From: Chitinophagaceae bacterium
GTDB taxonomy: Bacteria > Bacteroidota > Bacteroidia > Chitinophagales > Chitinophagaceae
Direction: 5' to 3'
NCBI GenBank assembly: GCA_016715365.1
Contig: JADKAM010000003.1
Span: 1 to 64,000 of the forward strand
Length of the DNA: 64,000 bases
Position 1 is the stretch's first letter. Every line of letters begins with the position of its first letter. The position numbers were made by a program, and so were the translations under genes. The notes beneath the pieces were generated by a model, which was not told where the DNA came from, did not search any database, and was given only the letters and a program-made list of their open reading frames with translations. Positions 10,445 to 20,893 of the stretch are shown piece after piece.

Positions 10445-13400
10445 ATGTACCTTTTTAATAAAAATGCGCTGGTAAAAAATTTTATTTTTTTGATGATTAT
10501 TGTATTCACTAGTACAACATCCATCAATGCTCAATCAACCAACAAAAATTTTGTGGCTACCACAGAGCTTAAGCAGCCGGGCATTAAAACAGCGGTAGCA
10601 GTTAATGCGGTGGCACCGCAATCAAAAGTGATTAAAGTAGAATACTTAGATGGCCTGGGCAGAAGTGAACAAACTGTTTTAATGAATGCAAAGGAATTGG
10701 GTACTGATGTGATTATACCCAAAAAATATGATGACCTGGGCAGGGTTATAAAAGAGTATTTACCTTACGCAGTTCCGGTAATCGTCACAGGTGCATTCAG
10801 ACCGAATTGGGAAACCGAACAATTATCATTTTATCAAAATAATATTCCAACAACAAACGATCTTTCAGATAATAATCCTTTTAGTATAAATGTATATGAA
10901 GCATCACCCTTAAATAGGGTAATACAAACTTTTGCGCCTGGCAATGCATGGGCGGGTACACAGTCTGGCAGTGAGGTTTCTGTAAAAAATGAACTTAAAA
11001 TTTATGATCCAACCAGCGACAATGTAAAATCATGGGAGTTGAATTATTCGTTCAATCCTGTGATTCCTGTAATTTCAGGCTATACTTATCAGCTTGCAGA
11101 CCTGGTTAAAACCAATACTTATGACGAACACGGTAAGCAGGTTTTAGAATATAAAGATAAAAGCGGCAATACCATTCTAAAAAAAGTACAGCTCGACAAT
11201 ACGATTGCACCGGATTATCACGGGGGTTGGTTATGCACCTACTATGTTTATGATCATCTGAACAGGTTAAGATATGTTTTACCTCCAAGAGCAGTAGAAT
11301 ATCTGCGTAATAATAGTTGGGTTTTAACCCAAGATATAATTGATGAATTGTGTTTTTGGTACGATTATGATGACAGAGGTAGATTAATTATCAAACATGT
11401 ACCAGGGGCATTACCTGTGAATATGGTTTATGATAAAAGAGACAGGTTAATTTTAACGCAGGATGGCAACATGTCAGCATATGATCTACCTGGTAATGAG
11501 CAACAATGGTTGCTTACAATGTACGATTTTTTGAACCGGCCATTGGTTACAGCATTTTGGTACACAACTAATGATAGGGCAGCTTTACAAACTTTGGTTG
11601 ACCAGGATATTATGAATGGCAATCAGGTTAATTTAATTGAAGGCGATAACCTGCTCATAAGTAATAAACCAACATTTATAGGCACTAAAATGACTATCCT
11701 GACAATTAATTTATATGATAATTATCAAAATACAGTTGGAAATACGGGTAATGCTACTTTTTTTTGGTTGGCTACCTTACCATATCAACCGGGCCAGGTA
11801 ACAAGCTCTGGGCATTACCCTGAAGATGCTTCAATATGGAATGTTACCGTTACGGGCAAATTAACTGCTACGAAGGCCAGGATACTGGATTATGATGCAA
11901 CTACTTATAATAACGGAAGCCAATATTTATACACTGTAAATTATTTTGATAAAGAATACCGCACTTTGCAAACAACAAAGCAAACTATTATGGGAGTGCC
12001 AATTGTTACGAATTATGTAACCCATGTTGTAACCAATCAGTATGATTTTACGGGGAAATTATTGGGCAACCAGGAAGTTGTAGATCCATATTCTCCAGCA
12101 AAATGGTCAGTGGTTACAAAGAATGAATTGGATATTGAAGGGAAAGTAACCAAAATTTATAAAACTGTAAGGGATATAAACATTACAACCACTCCAAAAT
12201 TAATTGTAACCAACGAATACGATATACTAGGGCGGTTGAAGAAAAAAACAACGGGAGCTGGTACTATTTGTGAAAACAAACAAGATTATACCTACAATAT
12301 ACGTGGGTGGCTAAGGGGGGTAAATATGAATTTCCTGAATGATAATATTTTACCAACCAATCAGCGTTATTTTGGTTACGAACTTGCTTATAATACACTT
12401 ACTTCAGGAGGCAATTTGCCCCATCCCCAATTAAATGGCAATATTGGCTCTATGGTTTGGGCAAGTGCTGGTAAAGCTGGCAGGGATGCATTAGGTACAT
12501 GGTTACCCCTTCCTTCGGGTGCAGGGATAAAAAGAAAATATGATTACACTTATGATTTTACCAACCGGTTAAAAAAAGCGGATTTTACAGAATATAAAAA
12601 TAACTTCTGGCTTAAAAGCGAAAAAGATTTCAGCGTATCAGGTAATGATGCCGGGATGATTCGATATGATGAAAATGGTAACATACAATCCATGAACCAT
12701 ATGGGAGTAAATGGTACGGCCATAAGTCAAATTGACATTATGACCTATAACTATTTTAACGGTGGCTATAGTAATAAGCTGATGGCAGTAAATGATGCTT
12801 CGCCTACAAATGCTGAGTCCAGTGATCTTGCAGACTTTACTGAAGGGGGTATGGGCAGAGGAGGTGCAGGAACAGGCTTAGGACAAAGTAGCCAGGATTA
12901 TGATTATGATAACAACGGCAATATGGTCACCGACAGGAATAAATCTCTTATATTTAATAAATTTGGTAACGATGGTATAAGATATAATTACCTGAACCTG
13001 CCTGACTATGTAAATTTTGTTATTAATCTTGGAGATGTTTATGGACCTGAGAAAGGGAATATTGCATATACTTACGATGCACTTGGTAATAAACTAAGAA
13101 AAACTGTTACAGACAATACTACCACTCCCAATCCTACAATTAGCATAACAAACTATCTTGGAAGTTTTATGTTTGGAGGAGATTTTGGAGGAGGTAGCCT
13201 GCACCAGGTTGCAACTGAAGAAGGCAGGATACGTTTAGCCACCCAACCCAACAATACACTTGCCTACGAATACGACTGGTTTGTAAAAGACCACCTGGGC
13301 AATACCCGCATGGTGCTTACAGAACAACCCACACCCTCACCTACATTTCAATACAAGGCAACTTTTGAAAATGTGCCTACTGAAAAAGTTACTAAAGAAG

Positions 13401-15025
13401 ATATTACCAAAGAAAAAGAACTATTTGGCGAAGATGTTTTACAACCAACACGCAGCCCCTTGCCGGTTGAATTACAGGATAAAGATCCTGGCAATAAAAA
13501 ATGCTCACTGCTTAAACCCGGCAGCAATAATGGTAAAGTACCTTATAAAATATTAAAGGTAAATGCTGGTGATAAATTTAATATTGGCGTACAGTATTAC
13601 TACCGCCCGCAGGCAAATAAAAACAGCAGTAAAAGTTTGAGGGAAGATATTTTGAATAATTTACTGAGCGGTATTTTAGGTATAAGTAACGCCGCTGCTG
13701 GCGGTGATAAGGCCGGTAATGTGATACAGCAAAATTTAGTAAACAGCCCTTACAGCAATAACAGCGCCCTGCAGCAGTTTACCCAAACCGATCAGGACCA
13801 GCAAACCCCCGACAAGCGCCCACGTGCATACCTTAATTATGTGCTGATGGATACTGCCATGCAATTTATTAAAGGTGGGGCGTTACGGGTGGGTGAAATG
13901 GATGCTAAAGAACCTGAATGGAAAAACCTGGTACAAAACGATATTGAAGCTACCAAGGCAGGTTATTTTTTAGTGTATATAAGCAATGAAGAACAACCTA
14001 CTGCCAATATGAGTGAAGGCAATGTTTATTTTGATAACTTAGTAATAATTACCAACGAAGGGCCCATAATGGAAGAAAACCATTATTACCCCTTTGGGTT
14101 ACTGATACACCCGCTTAGTACAAGTGGTAGTGGAAAGTTGCAGAATAAATACAAGTACAATGATAAAGAATTGCAAAATGGTGAGTTTGCAGATGGTAGT
14201 GGGCTAGAATGGTATGATTATGGAGCCAGGATGTATGATCAACAGATAGGAAGATGGAATACTATTGATCAATTGACCGAAAAATATTACCCAATTTCAT
14301 CGTATGTCTACGCAGCTAACGATCCGGTTAAGTTTATTGACATTGATGGTAAAGATATTATTTTATCTTTCGTTAGTCTGAGTGCCCAAATAAGATATCT
14401 AGAGATGATTAATAAAGGGTTAGAGGGCCAATTTGTATTGGATTTAAAACTACAAAGCAATGGAAATTATTTGTTTAATATTGTATCTGCAAAAAATGGT
14501 GGCGATGTAAATATGTTAACGGCAGGAGCAAAAGAATTTTATACTCTTTTAAAAACTGTTCAAGATGATCATTCTGTTATAGTTAATCACGATGTAGTGG
14601 ACAACGAGTCAACTACTAAAGGGGGAAGTTTTCTGAATAATACAATTGATGTTGCAGATTTAGAAAAATTTCCTGAGCAGTCTACAACAAATTATGGAAA
14701 AACTATGACAAGAAGTTCTGTGATTGGGCACGAGGTATGGGAGCAGTATTTAAAAGCTCAAGCTGGATATAAAAAAGGAGAATTTACAGCTGATAAAGTA
14801 AAAATTAATTGGAAAACAGGGAAAGTGGAAACTGTAGAAACAGCTATGCAAGTTTTTAACAAATATTTTCACAAGCCTGCCTTGGAAAAAGAAGGAAATA
14901 TAGGAGGCTATGATAGAGTTACTGATGGGGACGGTTATAATCCTTCTACTGGGGCCTATTTATTTAAAGCAACTGAAAGGGCTAATCCATCTAACACCTT
15001 TTACAACATATTTTATAACTTTTAA
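10445..15025 (+). CDS. DUF6443/RHS-core protein with variable C-terminal toxin-like domain (shell half 2)
   Basis: 1526 residues. It starts MYLFNKNALVKNFIFLMIIVF, with a signal peptide ending near INAQS. Residues 55-150 carry a DUF6443-type block (VEYLDGLGRSEQTV ... YDDLGRVIKEYLPY). Many YD/RHS repeats follow (YDHLNRLRYVLPP, YDYDNNGNMVTDRN, YTYDALGNKLRKT). The RHS core lies near residues 1210-1300, with YGARMYDQQIGRWNTIDQL and YVYAANDPVKFIDIDGKD. After this the sequence changes to a unique domain of about 225 residues with GHEVWEQY (His1429, Glu1430) and a later YFHKPALE (His1476, Glu1481). This resembles a metallopeptidase active site but lacks the second His of HExxH, so catalysis is unproven. 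The small frame-broken gene starting 3 bp downstream is in the usual immunity position. Confidence 0.8.
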   Translation: MYLFNKNALVKNFIFLMIIVFTSTTSINAQSTNKNFVATTELKQPGIKTAVAVNAVAPQSKVIKVEYLDGLGRSEQTVLMNAKELGTDVIIPKKYDDLGRVIKEYLPYAVPVIVTGAFRPNWETEQLSFYQNNIPTTNDLSDNNPFSINVYEASPLNRVIQTFAPGNAWAGTQSGSEVSVKNELKIYDPTSDNVKSWELNYSFNPVIPVISGYTYQLADLVKTNTYDEHGKQVLEYKDKSGNTILKKVQLDNTIAPDYHGGWLCTYYVYDHLNRLRYVLPPRAVEYLRNNSWVLTQDIIDELCFWYDYDDRGRLIIKHVPGALPVNMVYDKRDRLILTQDGNMSAYDLPGNEQQWLLTMYDFLNRPLVTAFWYTTNDRAALQTLVDQDIMNGNQVNLIEGDNLLISNKPTFIGTKMTILTINLYDNYQNTVGNTGNATFFWLATLPYQPGQVTSSGHYPEDASIWNVTVTGKLTATKARILDYDATTYNNGSQYLYTVNYFDKEYRTLQTTKQTIMGVPIVTNYVTHVVTNQYDFTGKLLGNQEVVDPYSPAKWSVVTKNELDIEGKVTKIYKTVRDINITTTPKLIVTNEYDILGRLKKKTTGAGTICENKQDYTYNIRGWLRGVNMNFLNDNILPTNQRYFGYELAYNTLTSGGNLPHPQLNGNIGSMVWASAGKAGRDALGTWLPLPSGAGIKRKYDYTYDFTNRLKKADFTEYKNNFWLKSEKDFSVSGNDAGMIRYDENGNIQSMNHMGVNGTAISQIDIMTYNYFNGGYSNKLMAVNDASPTNAESSDLADFTEGGMGRGGAGTGLGQSSQDYDYDNNGNMVTDRNKSLIFNKFGNDGIRYNYLNLPDYVNFVINLGDVYGPEKGNIAYTYDALGNKLRKTVTDNTTTPNPTISITNYLGSFMFGGDFGGGSLHQVATEEGRIRLATQPNNTLAYEYDWFVKDHLGNTRMVLTEQPTPSPTFQYKATFENVPTEKVTKEDITKEKELFGEDVLQPTRSPLPVELQDKDPGNKKCSLLKPGSNNGKVPYKILKVNAGDKFNIGVQYYYRPQANKNSSKSLREDILNNLLSGILGISNAAAGGDKAGNVIQQNLVNSPYSNNSALQQFTQTDQDQQTPDKRPRAYLNYVLMDTAMQFIKGGALRVGEMDAKEPEWKNLVQNDIEATKAGYFLVYISNEEQPTANMSEGNVYFDNLVIITNEGPIMEENHYYPFGLLIHPLSTSGSGKLQNKYKYNDKELQNGEFADGSGLEWYDYGARMYDQQIGRWNTIDQLTEKYYPISSYVYAANDPVKFIDIDGKDIILSFVSLSAQIRYLEMINKGLEGQFVLDLKLQSNGNYLFNIVSAKNGGDVNMLTAGAKEFYTLLKTVQDDHSVIVNHDVVDNESTTKGGSFLNNTIDVADLEKFPEQSTTNYGKTMTRSSVIGHEVWEQYLKAQAGYKKGEFTADKVKINWKTGKVETVETAMQVFNKYFHKPALEKEGNIGGYDRVTDGDGYNPSTGAYLFKATERANPSNTFYNIFYNF

Positions 15026-15028
15026 AAA

Positions 15029-15378
15029 ATGAAAAATATTTTATTGTTATTAATCTCAATTTTCGTTGCAGTAGATGGTAATTCTCAATCAAATAATGAT
15101 ATAGTATTAACTAAAAAAGCGATACTTTATACTTAAAAGTAAAATTAATTGACAGCACTTATAATATTCCAGATTGCGGACTTTCACTTACTAGGATAGG
15201 ATTATACTTTTTGCGGAATGTATATGGGCTTTATGAAGAGAAAATAATAATCCATTTTCTATGTCCTAATGAGACGCTAGGTAGAAATTTTTTTATTAAA
15301 AACAGGGAATATTCATTGCGTTGTGTTAAATCAAAATTTAGTATTTCAGGATATCAAGAATATAATGCTCTAGAATAA
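15029..15378 (+). pseudogene. Small exported protein in the immunity position, frame-broken
   Basis: An ATG 3 bp after the stop of the RHS toxin gene opens a signal peptide (MKNILLLLISIFVAVDGNSQ) but the frame stops about 35 codons later at 15136. In another frame the protein clearly goes on from about 15121: DTLYLKVKLIDSTYNIPDCG to a stop at 15376-15378, giving about 115 residues in total. The close linkage and export signal are those expected of an immunity protein that neutralises a toxin outside the cytosol. If the frame break is real, the cell would lack protection from its own toxin, so the break may be a sequence error, or the toxin may be inactive. No family was recognised. Confidence 0.6.
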
Positions 15379-15913
15379 TATAGTTTTAACTTTTATAATC
15401 AATTAGAGCTTCCTGAGTTATTAGCTTAGGGCCATTTTTTCAGATCATTATCACCGAAATAATTCATTGACTTTTTAGTGTAAAAGCATTTGAAAACAAT
15501 CTTAAAAAGGTCCCTAAATAGTTTAAAGGGCTCTAAAACAAGTGTCATTATTTTTTTTCGTTATTGCCGCGTTATCGGTAAAGTTCAGCAGCCGAATGCG
15601 ATGCTAATGCCGCAGTTGAGTGTACTCCCCAACTGCCGAAGCGTTAACCATTTTAGCCTTTGTAATGAAGAAGCATACCAAAATCATCTATACCATATTC
15701 ATAAAATTTTGCTAAAGAATAATTATACTCTTCTTAGCAATGTACATATTCTTGCCTTTACACTATAATTAATTAAGATACCCTTTAGGTTACTCAAGAT
15801 ACTAAATCGTATTGAATGGAATGTTGCTGCTAACAATTTTTTTGCCGCTTTAGTTAAAGTTTCTGGCATCGTTGTTTGAAATACAAAAGAAAAAATAAAA
15901 CTGAATTACAGAA
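15379..15913. other. Gene-free gap between convergent genes
   Basis: Between the toxin-immunity pair and the convergent PKD gene, the sequence is AT-rich. An open frame at 15490-15768 encodes a composition-biased product with no recognisable motif or start context and is probably not a gene. No clear hairpin-plus-T-run terminator was identified. Confidence 0.5.
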
Positions 15914-18900
15914 TTATCTTATCACAATAACCGAACCTTTCCGTTGTATCAATCTGCCATCAAAAGTGATAGCCTCAGCAAGCCATACAAAATTACCTGC
16001 AGGCACAATCACTCCATTTAACCGGGCATCCCATTTGTCAAATTCATTCCTTGCGCTAAATACAATATTACCCCAGCGGTCATATATTCTAAAATAGATA
16101 AGTTGTTTTATACCAATACAAATCGGTTGTAAAAAATCATTTAATCCATCGCCATTGGGTGTAAAAGCGTTGGGTACATAAACATCAGCCCTGTTAAATA
16201 CTTTAATGTTTATGGTATCAAAACCTAAACAGCCTTCAGTAGTCAGTCCTTTTAAATAATAAGTCTGGCTGTTGTTATATAATACAGCAATGGGGTTGTA
16301 AATGACATTGTTATTTAAACCGGTTGCAGGCGTCCAGGTATAGGTACTTGCACCAGCAGCTTGCAATTGTAAGGGTTGGCCTTTCGCTATGGATGTGTCT
16401 CTTCCTGCAAATACATTTACTTTTTGAATGCTGAATGTTTTACTGACCGGTGCAGATACACAACCATTGCTTGTTGTAACTTTTAATGAAACAGTATATG
16501 GCTGGTAGCTGGAGTAAGTAGTTATAGGGTTTTGCAAAATTGACGTATTACTATTACCTAAATTCCAATTCCACACAGATATAGTACCCAAACCATTTGT
16601 GCTACGATCATCAAATTGAACAGGCTTACCAAAGCAAGTACTATCGAAACTAAAATTTGCTTTGGGAATGGAGTGAACAATTGTATTGATAACCGCAGTA
16701 TCGGAAATACAACCTTTTGCATTCTGCAACCAAAGGCTAACGGGATAGTTTCCGTGTGTGCTGTATATATGGTTTGGATTTAGTGCAGACGATGTAGCTG
16801 CATCACCAAAATTCCAGTTGTATTGTGTAATGGCTTGTCCGCCACCTGTACTCTGGTTAATAAAATAAACCGGGCTGCCTGAGCAAATAGGTTTAAGGCT
16901 GTCTATTTTAAAATTGGCATCCGGTTGTGGAAATATATCAATATCCGGATATAGTTTTATAATAGTATCATGTACGCATCCTTTAGAAGAAGTTGTCTGT
17001 AACTGAACATCAAATGTGTTTAAAGAATGATAAACATGCAAAGGATTAATTGCGTTAGATGTATTTGGATTTCCTGGCCCTGCCAAAGGATCACCAAAAT
17101 TCCACAAATGATTTAAGGCATTAACATTACCTCCAGATACTGTAGATGTACTGGTAAACTGTATGCCGGCATTGGGTAAGCAACCATGTGCTTTTGTAAA
17201 CGAAGCCTGTGGTGTTGGGTTTACAGTAATCAACCTGATACTGTCAGCCCGGCAACCGAAATTTGTAATAAAGGAATAGGTGATAGGGTAATTACCTGGA
17301 GTTACCAATGAAGGGTTAAACGTGCCCAGTGCAGGATTGGTAATACCTAAACCTGAATAAGTGCCTGTACCAGTAAGGCCCCATATTTCGGATGCAGTTA
17401 TGTTAACCGGAATAGATTCATTGCAGATATCCGGAATTGGATTAAATAAAATTTCGGGAGATGCATTTACAGTAATAGTCTTTGAACGAACATCAACACA
17501 AACAATACCTGAGTATGCATGCATTTGAATTGTAAATGTTTTGAAGGCGGGGGTTCCAAAATTTGCATAGCGATGCGTATAAAAACTTCCATTCGGCATC
17601 TGGCCGGGGTTATTATCAATTGTTGAATTACCATCTCCCCAAAATATTTCCAGCTTAGTGATATTGCCAAAATCAACATAAGAACTATCCTTAATTTCAA
17701 CATCCATATTGCTGCATAATGTTGCAGGATTACTCACAATAAAATTTGACCTTGGTACGGCACCATTTACAGTAAATGGTTTTACAATACTATCTACACA
17801 TCCTAAATAGCTGGAGGTTACCAGTTTTACATTGTAAACTGCTGCAGCACTGTATAAGTGTGTTGGATTTATTAAAGTTGAAGTATTGGGATTAGCCGCT
17901 GTTGCATTGGGGTCATCAAAGTTCCATAAATAACTTAACGTACTGGTATCGGCAACTGTGGTGGAATTTGTAAAAGTTGCAGTTGCATCTAATAGGCATA
18001 TTGCAGGTACAACAAAATTAACAACAGGTTTTGCACCAGCTACTATAATCATGGTAATGGTATCGGAAACACAATTAAACTCACTGGTAGCAACCAGTTT
18101 TACACTATAAGTGCCTGAAGCCGAATAACTATGTACCGGATCTCTTAAACCAGACGTGTTACCATCTCCAAAATTCCAATACCAGTTTGTAATATTACCT
18201 GCTGCTATAGTAGAATTATTACTAAACTGAAATGGTTGACTATAACAGCCATTTGTAAAATTAAAATTGGCAACAGGCTTGGCAGCAACATGCACAACTT
18301 TTATCATGGTATCTTTTGAATTGCACTGGTCATTCGATTCTACGATCAACCTTACATTATAGGTGCCATAGCTTAGATAATTATGTGTTGGGCTTGTGGC
18401 TGTTGAAGTATTACCATCTCCAAAATCCCAGGAATGAGAAATGATCTGTGCACCGGCACCAATGGTTGAAGAATCATGGAACGCAACAGATAGGTTATTG
18501 CAGGATGTGGTAAAACCAAATTTAGCTGTTGGAGCAACACGGTTAAATACAACAATCTTACTCCTGGTTGCAGTACCTCCGCAAACACTGGGATTGTTTA
18601 TGGTGAGTGTAACTGTAAACTGGTTGGGGAAGAAGGAAAAACATGTGTAATGTTTTGCCCGGTACCGGTATTGCCATCTCCAAAATCCCAGTTCCAGATT
18701 AAAGGGCCGGGTATATTGCTTACACCAGAGAAATTAACAGTTTTGCAATCCGGTAAAAAACTGTAAGTGTAATCAACATTATAATTTGTAACCAGCCTTC
18801 CGAAAAAAGTAGGGTAGCCTGCATGACCACTCCTTCCATTTAATGAAATTGTCTGTTCTGCGTAATTGCATCCAGCACCATATACATCCGGGTTATTGAT

Positions 18901-19881
18901 CACACTTGAATTTGGGGAAGTATTACTGTATATCTTATTGTCGGGACCTATTTGTAATGCATCGTGTTGTACAAAAACATTATCTACCCGGTATTTTGAG
19001 TTAGATATGGTTGCAGAATCGTAAACGCCTATTTTAAACTGGTAGGTATAATCACCATTTACATACACTATTTGAGAGTTTGGCGAAAATTCAATGCCAT
19101 AACCAGCTATCTGCGAAGAATGCGTTATCATAATCCTGTCTGAGATGATACCCGTAGAATTATTAAACTTAAAAAGGTCCCATTTCCCTTCTACATTCCT
19201 TGCACTTGCCATCCTGGTACCATCAGGAGACACTTTTAAACCGCCGGTCCAAAAACCGAAAGTAGCCCCATTAATAGGGGCTACTGTAGAGATTACGGGG
19301 TTAATGTCAATACCGTTACAGGTTACCAAATATGCCCTAAAAGTAAAATTATTCAGGTCTTTGGTGATTACCCATATATCTATTCCGTTGGAATGGCTTG
19401 CTGCAGTAAGTTTTTCTGTAGATGGGGCATACAATAGCACATTTTTAGTTGCAGTAATATTACCAAGCCCACCATTTAAAGTGATGTCAACTTCTGAATA
19501 TCTGTAACCGCCTGCTCCGGTATTCTCATGGGCATCGGCAGTAAAAATATAATAGATGGTATTACTGCCTGGTTTAGGTATTACAATTGCCGAATGTGTA
19601 GATGATTCGTGCCCCATTAACCCTGACCCATTTGGCATTACCAGGTGATTACGGTTCCAGACATTTCGGCCATCAGTATAAAACAGTAAATGCCCTGTAC
19701 TATCAGACACAGTTGCACAACCTTCGTGAGTGGTCATTTGGCTATTAGTTAGTGCAGTTGGCGGGGTATTATTAAAATCCAGGCCAGCCCGATCTCCAAA
19801 ATACCAAATATTGGCCTGTTGCGCTTTGGCAGCGAAATTAGCTATTGATATTATTGTAATAAAGATTAAAAATTGTTTCAT
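15914..19881 (-). pseudogene. Large PKD-repeat surface protein with T9SS type B signal, one frame break
   Basis: The protein starts with a signal peptide (MKQFLIFITIISIANFAAKAQ) at 19881. An N-terminal region of about 370 residues is a beta-propeller-like repeat (IWYFGDRAGLDFN, LLFYTDGRNVWN, FSPNSQIVYVNG), followed by a series of PKD domains. I count about eight PKD motifs such as WNWDFGDGN, WDFGDGNTS and YNWNFGDAA. The C-terminus has the T9SS type B (CHU_C, gliding-motility type) signal: YVPNAFTPNGDGLND, then YDRWGNIVF. At about 18615-18632 the reading frame slips: the first part ends LQLHSP, while the other frame reads FPNQFTVTLTINNP and continues through a complete PKD domain into the second part. 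Conservation on both sides argues for one gene of about 1320 codons with a single indel. It is probably an adhesin or surface structural protein exported by the type IX system. Confidence 0.8.
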
Positions 19882-20229
19882 AAAGTTGACCTTATAAAAA
19901 TAATAAAAATTTTGAATTTATAGGAAAAAAGGCTGATAAAAATGACTATATTGGGTATGAAGAATGAAGACATATTTTAGCAGAAAATCCTGTGTATTGA
20001 TCTCACAAAGAAGTTGTTCGACTAAAAAATGCCTTAAGGGTGAAATACTAGTTTTTCAAAGGCTCTATAAAATAATATTTCATACTCAAAAAATTAATTT
20101 GATCTTCAGAATAAGCAGGGCCCTGACCTTCCTTCGCTCCTCTATCAGAATCAATTACTTTCATTATCGAAAATATTTTGGTGAAACAGCTTCACTTTTT
20201 ATATGAGACTTTATCGAATGGGAGAGTCA

Positions 20230-20277
20230 GAAATTGTATCCTAAAACTAATAGAGAAGTTGTATCCTAAAACAAATA
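20230..20277. repeat. Two tandem 23-bp direct repeats (25-bp period)
   Basis: GAA(A/G)TTGTATCCTAAAAC followed by (T/A)AATA occurs at 20230-20252 and again at 20255-20277, with two mismatches. The core TTGTATCCTAAAAC is identical in both. It could be an operator pair or the end of a lost mobile element. Confidence 0.6.
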
Positions 20278-20291
20278 CATACTGCAATCAT

Positions 20292-20336
20292 ATAATTTAG
20301 TTGTTCATAATACAAGTCTCATAATTTAACTGTTCA
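20292..20336. repeat. Direct repeat pair ATAATTTA-N2-TGTTCA
   Basis: ATAATTTAGTTGTTCA at 20292-20307 and ATAATTTAACTGTTCA at 20321-20336 differ at two positions and are spaced 29 bp apart. They follow directly on the preceding tandem pair. Confidence 0.55.
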
Positions 20337-20445
20337 CACGTAAGAACGGTTCAACGTTGTTAATGTAATAGTGAAAATTTATTTGGGAAATTTTTATAGG
20401 ATTTTGTATTTGTATTTTACCGCTGCAATAAAAGATTATGGAATA

Positions 20446-20470
20446 TTCCGAATTATTCCGAATTATTCGA
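20446..20470. repeat. Short ATTCCGAATT tandem
   Basis: The motif ATTCCGAATT is repeated back to back as GAATATTCCGAATTATTCCGA followed by ATTATTCG, and a related CGAAAAATTCCGAAATATTT lies further on at about 20592. Sequence-level observation only; no function is known. Confidence 0.5.
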
Positions 20471-20664
20471 GCGAATAAATTTATACTATCACTTCATTTG
20501 TTCAGAAAAATATTTATTTTAAGTAATTCCAGAAGAGAACGGAAAGGATAAGAAATGATAAATTTGCTTTCTCTAAATCTTCAAAATATTTCGAAAAATT
20601 CCGAAATATTTGTACTCTGAGATTTAATCGCAACGATTGCTTATAATAAGTGGACAAGAACTAA

Positions 20665-20756
20665 TTGAGCCGTCTGTTGAGTTATGTAGATAAAATGAAA
20701 CCAAATAACATGTTTTCATGTATTTAATCCAGTAGGTTCGGGACTGGGGGGATCTT
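20665..20756. repeat. Dispersed intergenic repeat, copy 2
   Basis: Partner of 3949-4039, with identical blocks TTGAGCC, TGTTGAGTTAT, CATGTA/CATGTAT, TAGGTTCGGGAC and GATCTT in the same order and spacing over 92 bp. It lies 138 bp beyond the 3' end of the gene at 20894-21259. Confidence 0.6.
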
Positions 20757-20893
20757 GGATGAAGTGCTTTAGGTTTCCTTGAAGGACAATATAAAAAATG
20801 AGGATGTTATCAGTAAATTAAGTAGTCCTATTGTTTTTTAATGTTGGATGCCCCTGGATCATAACGTATAGAGAAAATAGTAGGGACTTTAAA

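Larger units (their letters stand above)
19882..20893. other. Kilobase gap rich in short direct repeats
   Basis: No credible gene is seen. The stretch contains a 25-bp-period pair (20230-20277), a 29-bp-period pair (20292-20336), an 11-bp-type tandem (20446-20470) and copy 2 of a dispersed repeat (20665-20756). It separates the T9SS surface protein from the T6SS locus, so it may mark the edge of an inserted island. Confidence 0.55.

Noticed and set aside
15490..15768. A 92-codon open frame on the plus strand after the RHS toxin
   Set aside because: Composition-biased product, no motif, no good ribosome site, and no relation to the adjacent toxin; the region looks non-coding.
19964..20206. 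An 80-codon open frame in the gap before the T6SS locus
   Set aside because: Rich in Ser, Arg, Phe and Ile with no recognisable domain; it lies among direct repeats and has no ribosome site.
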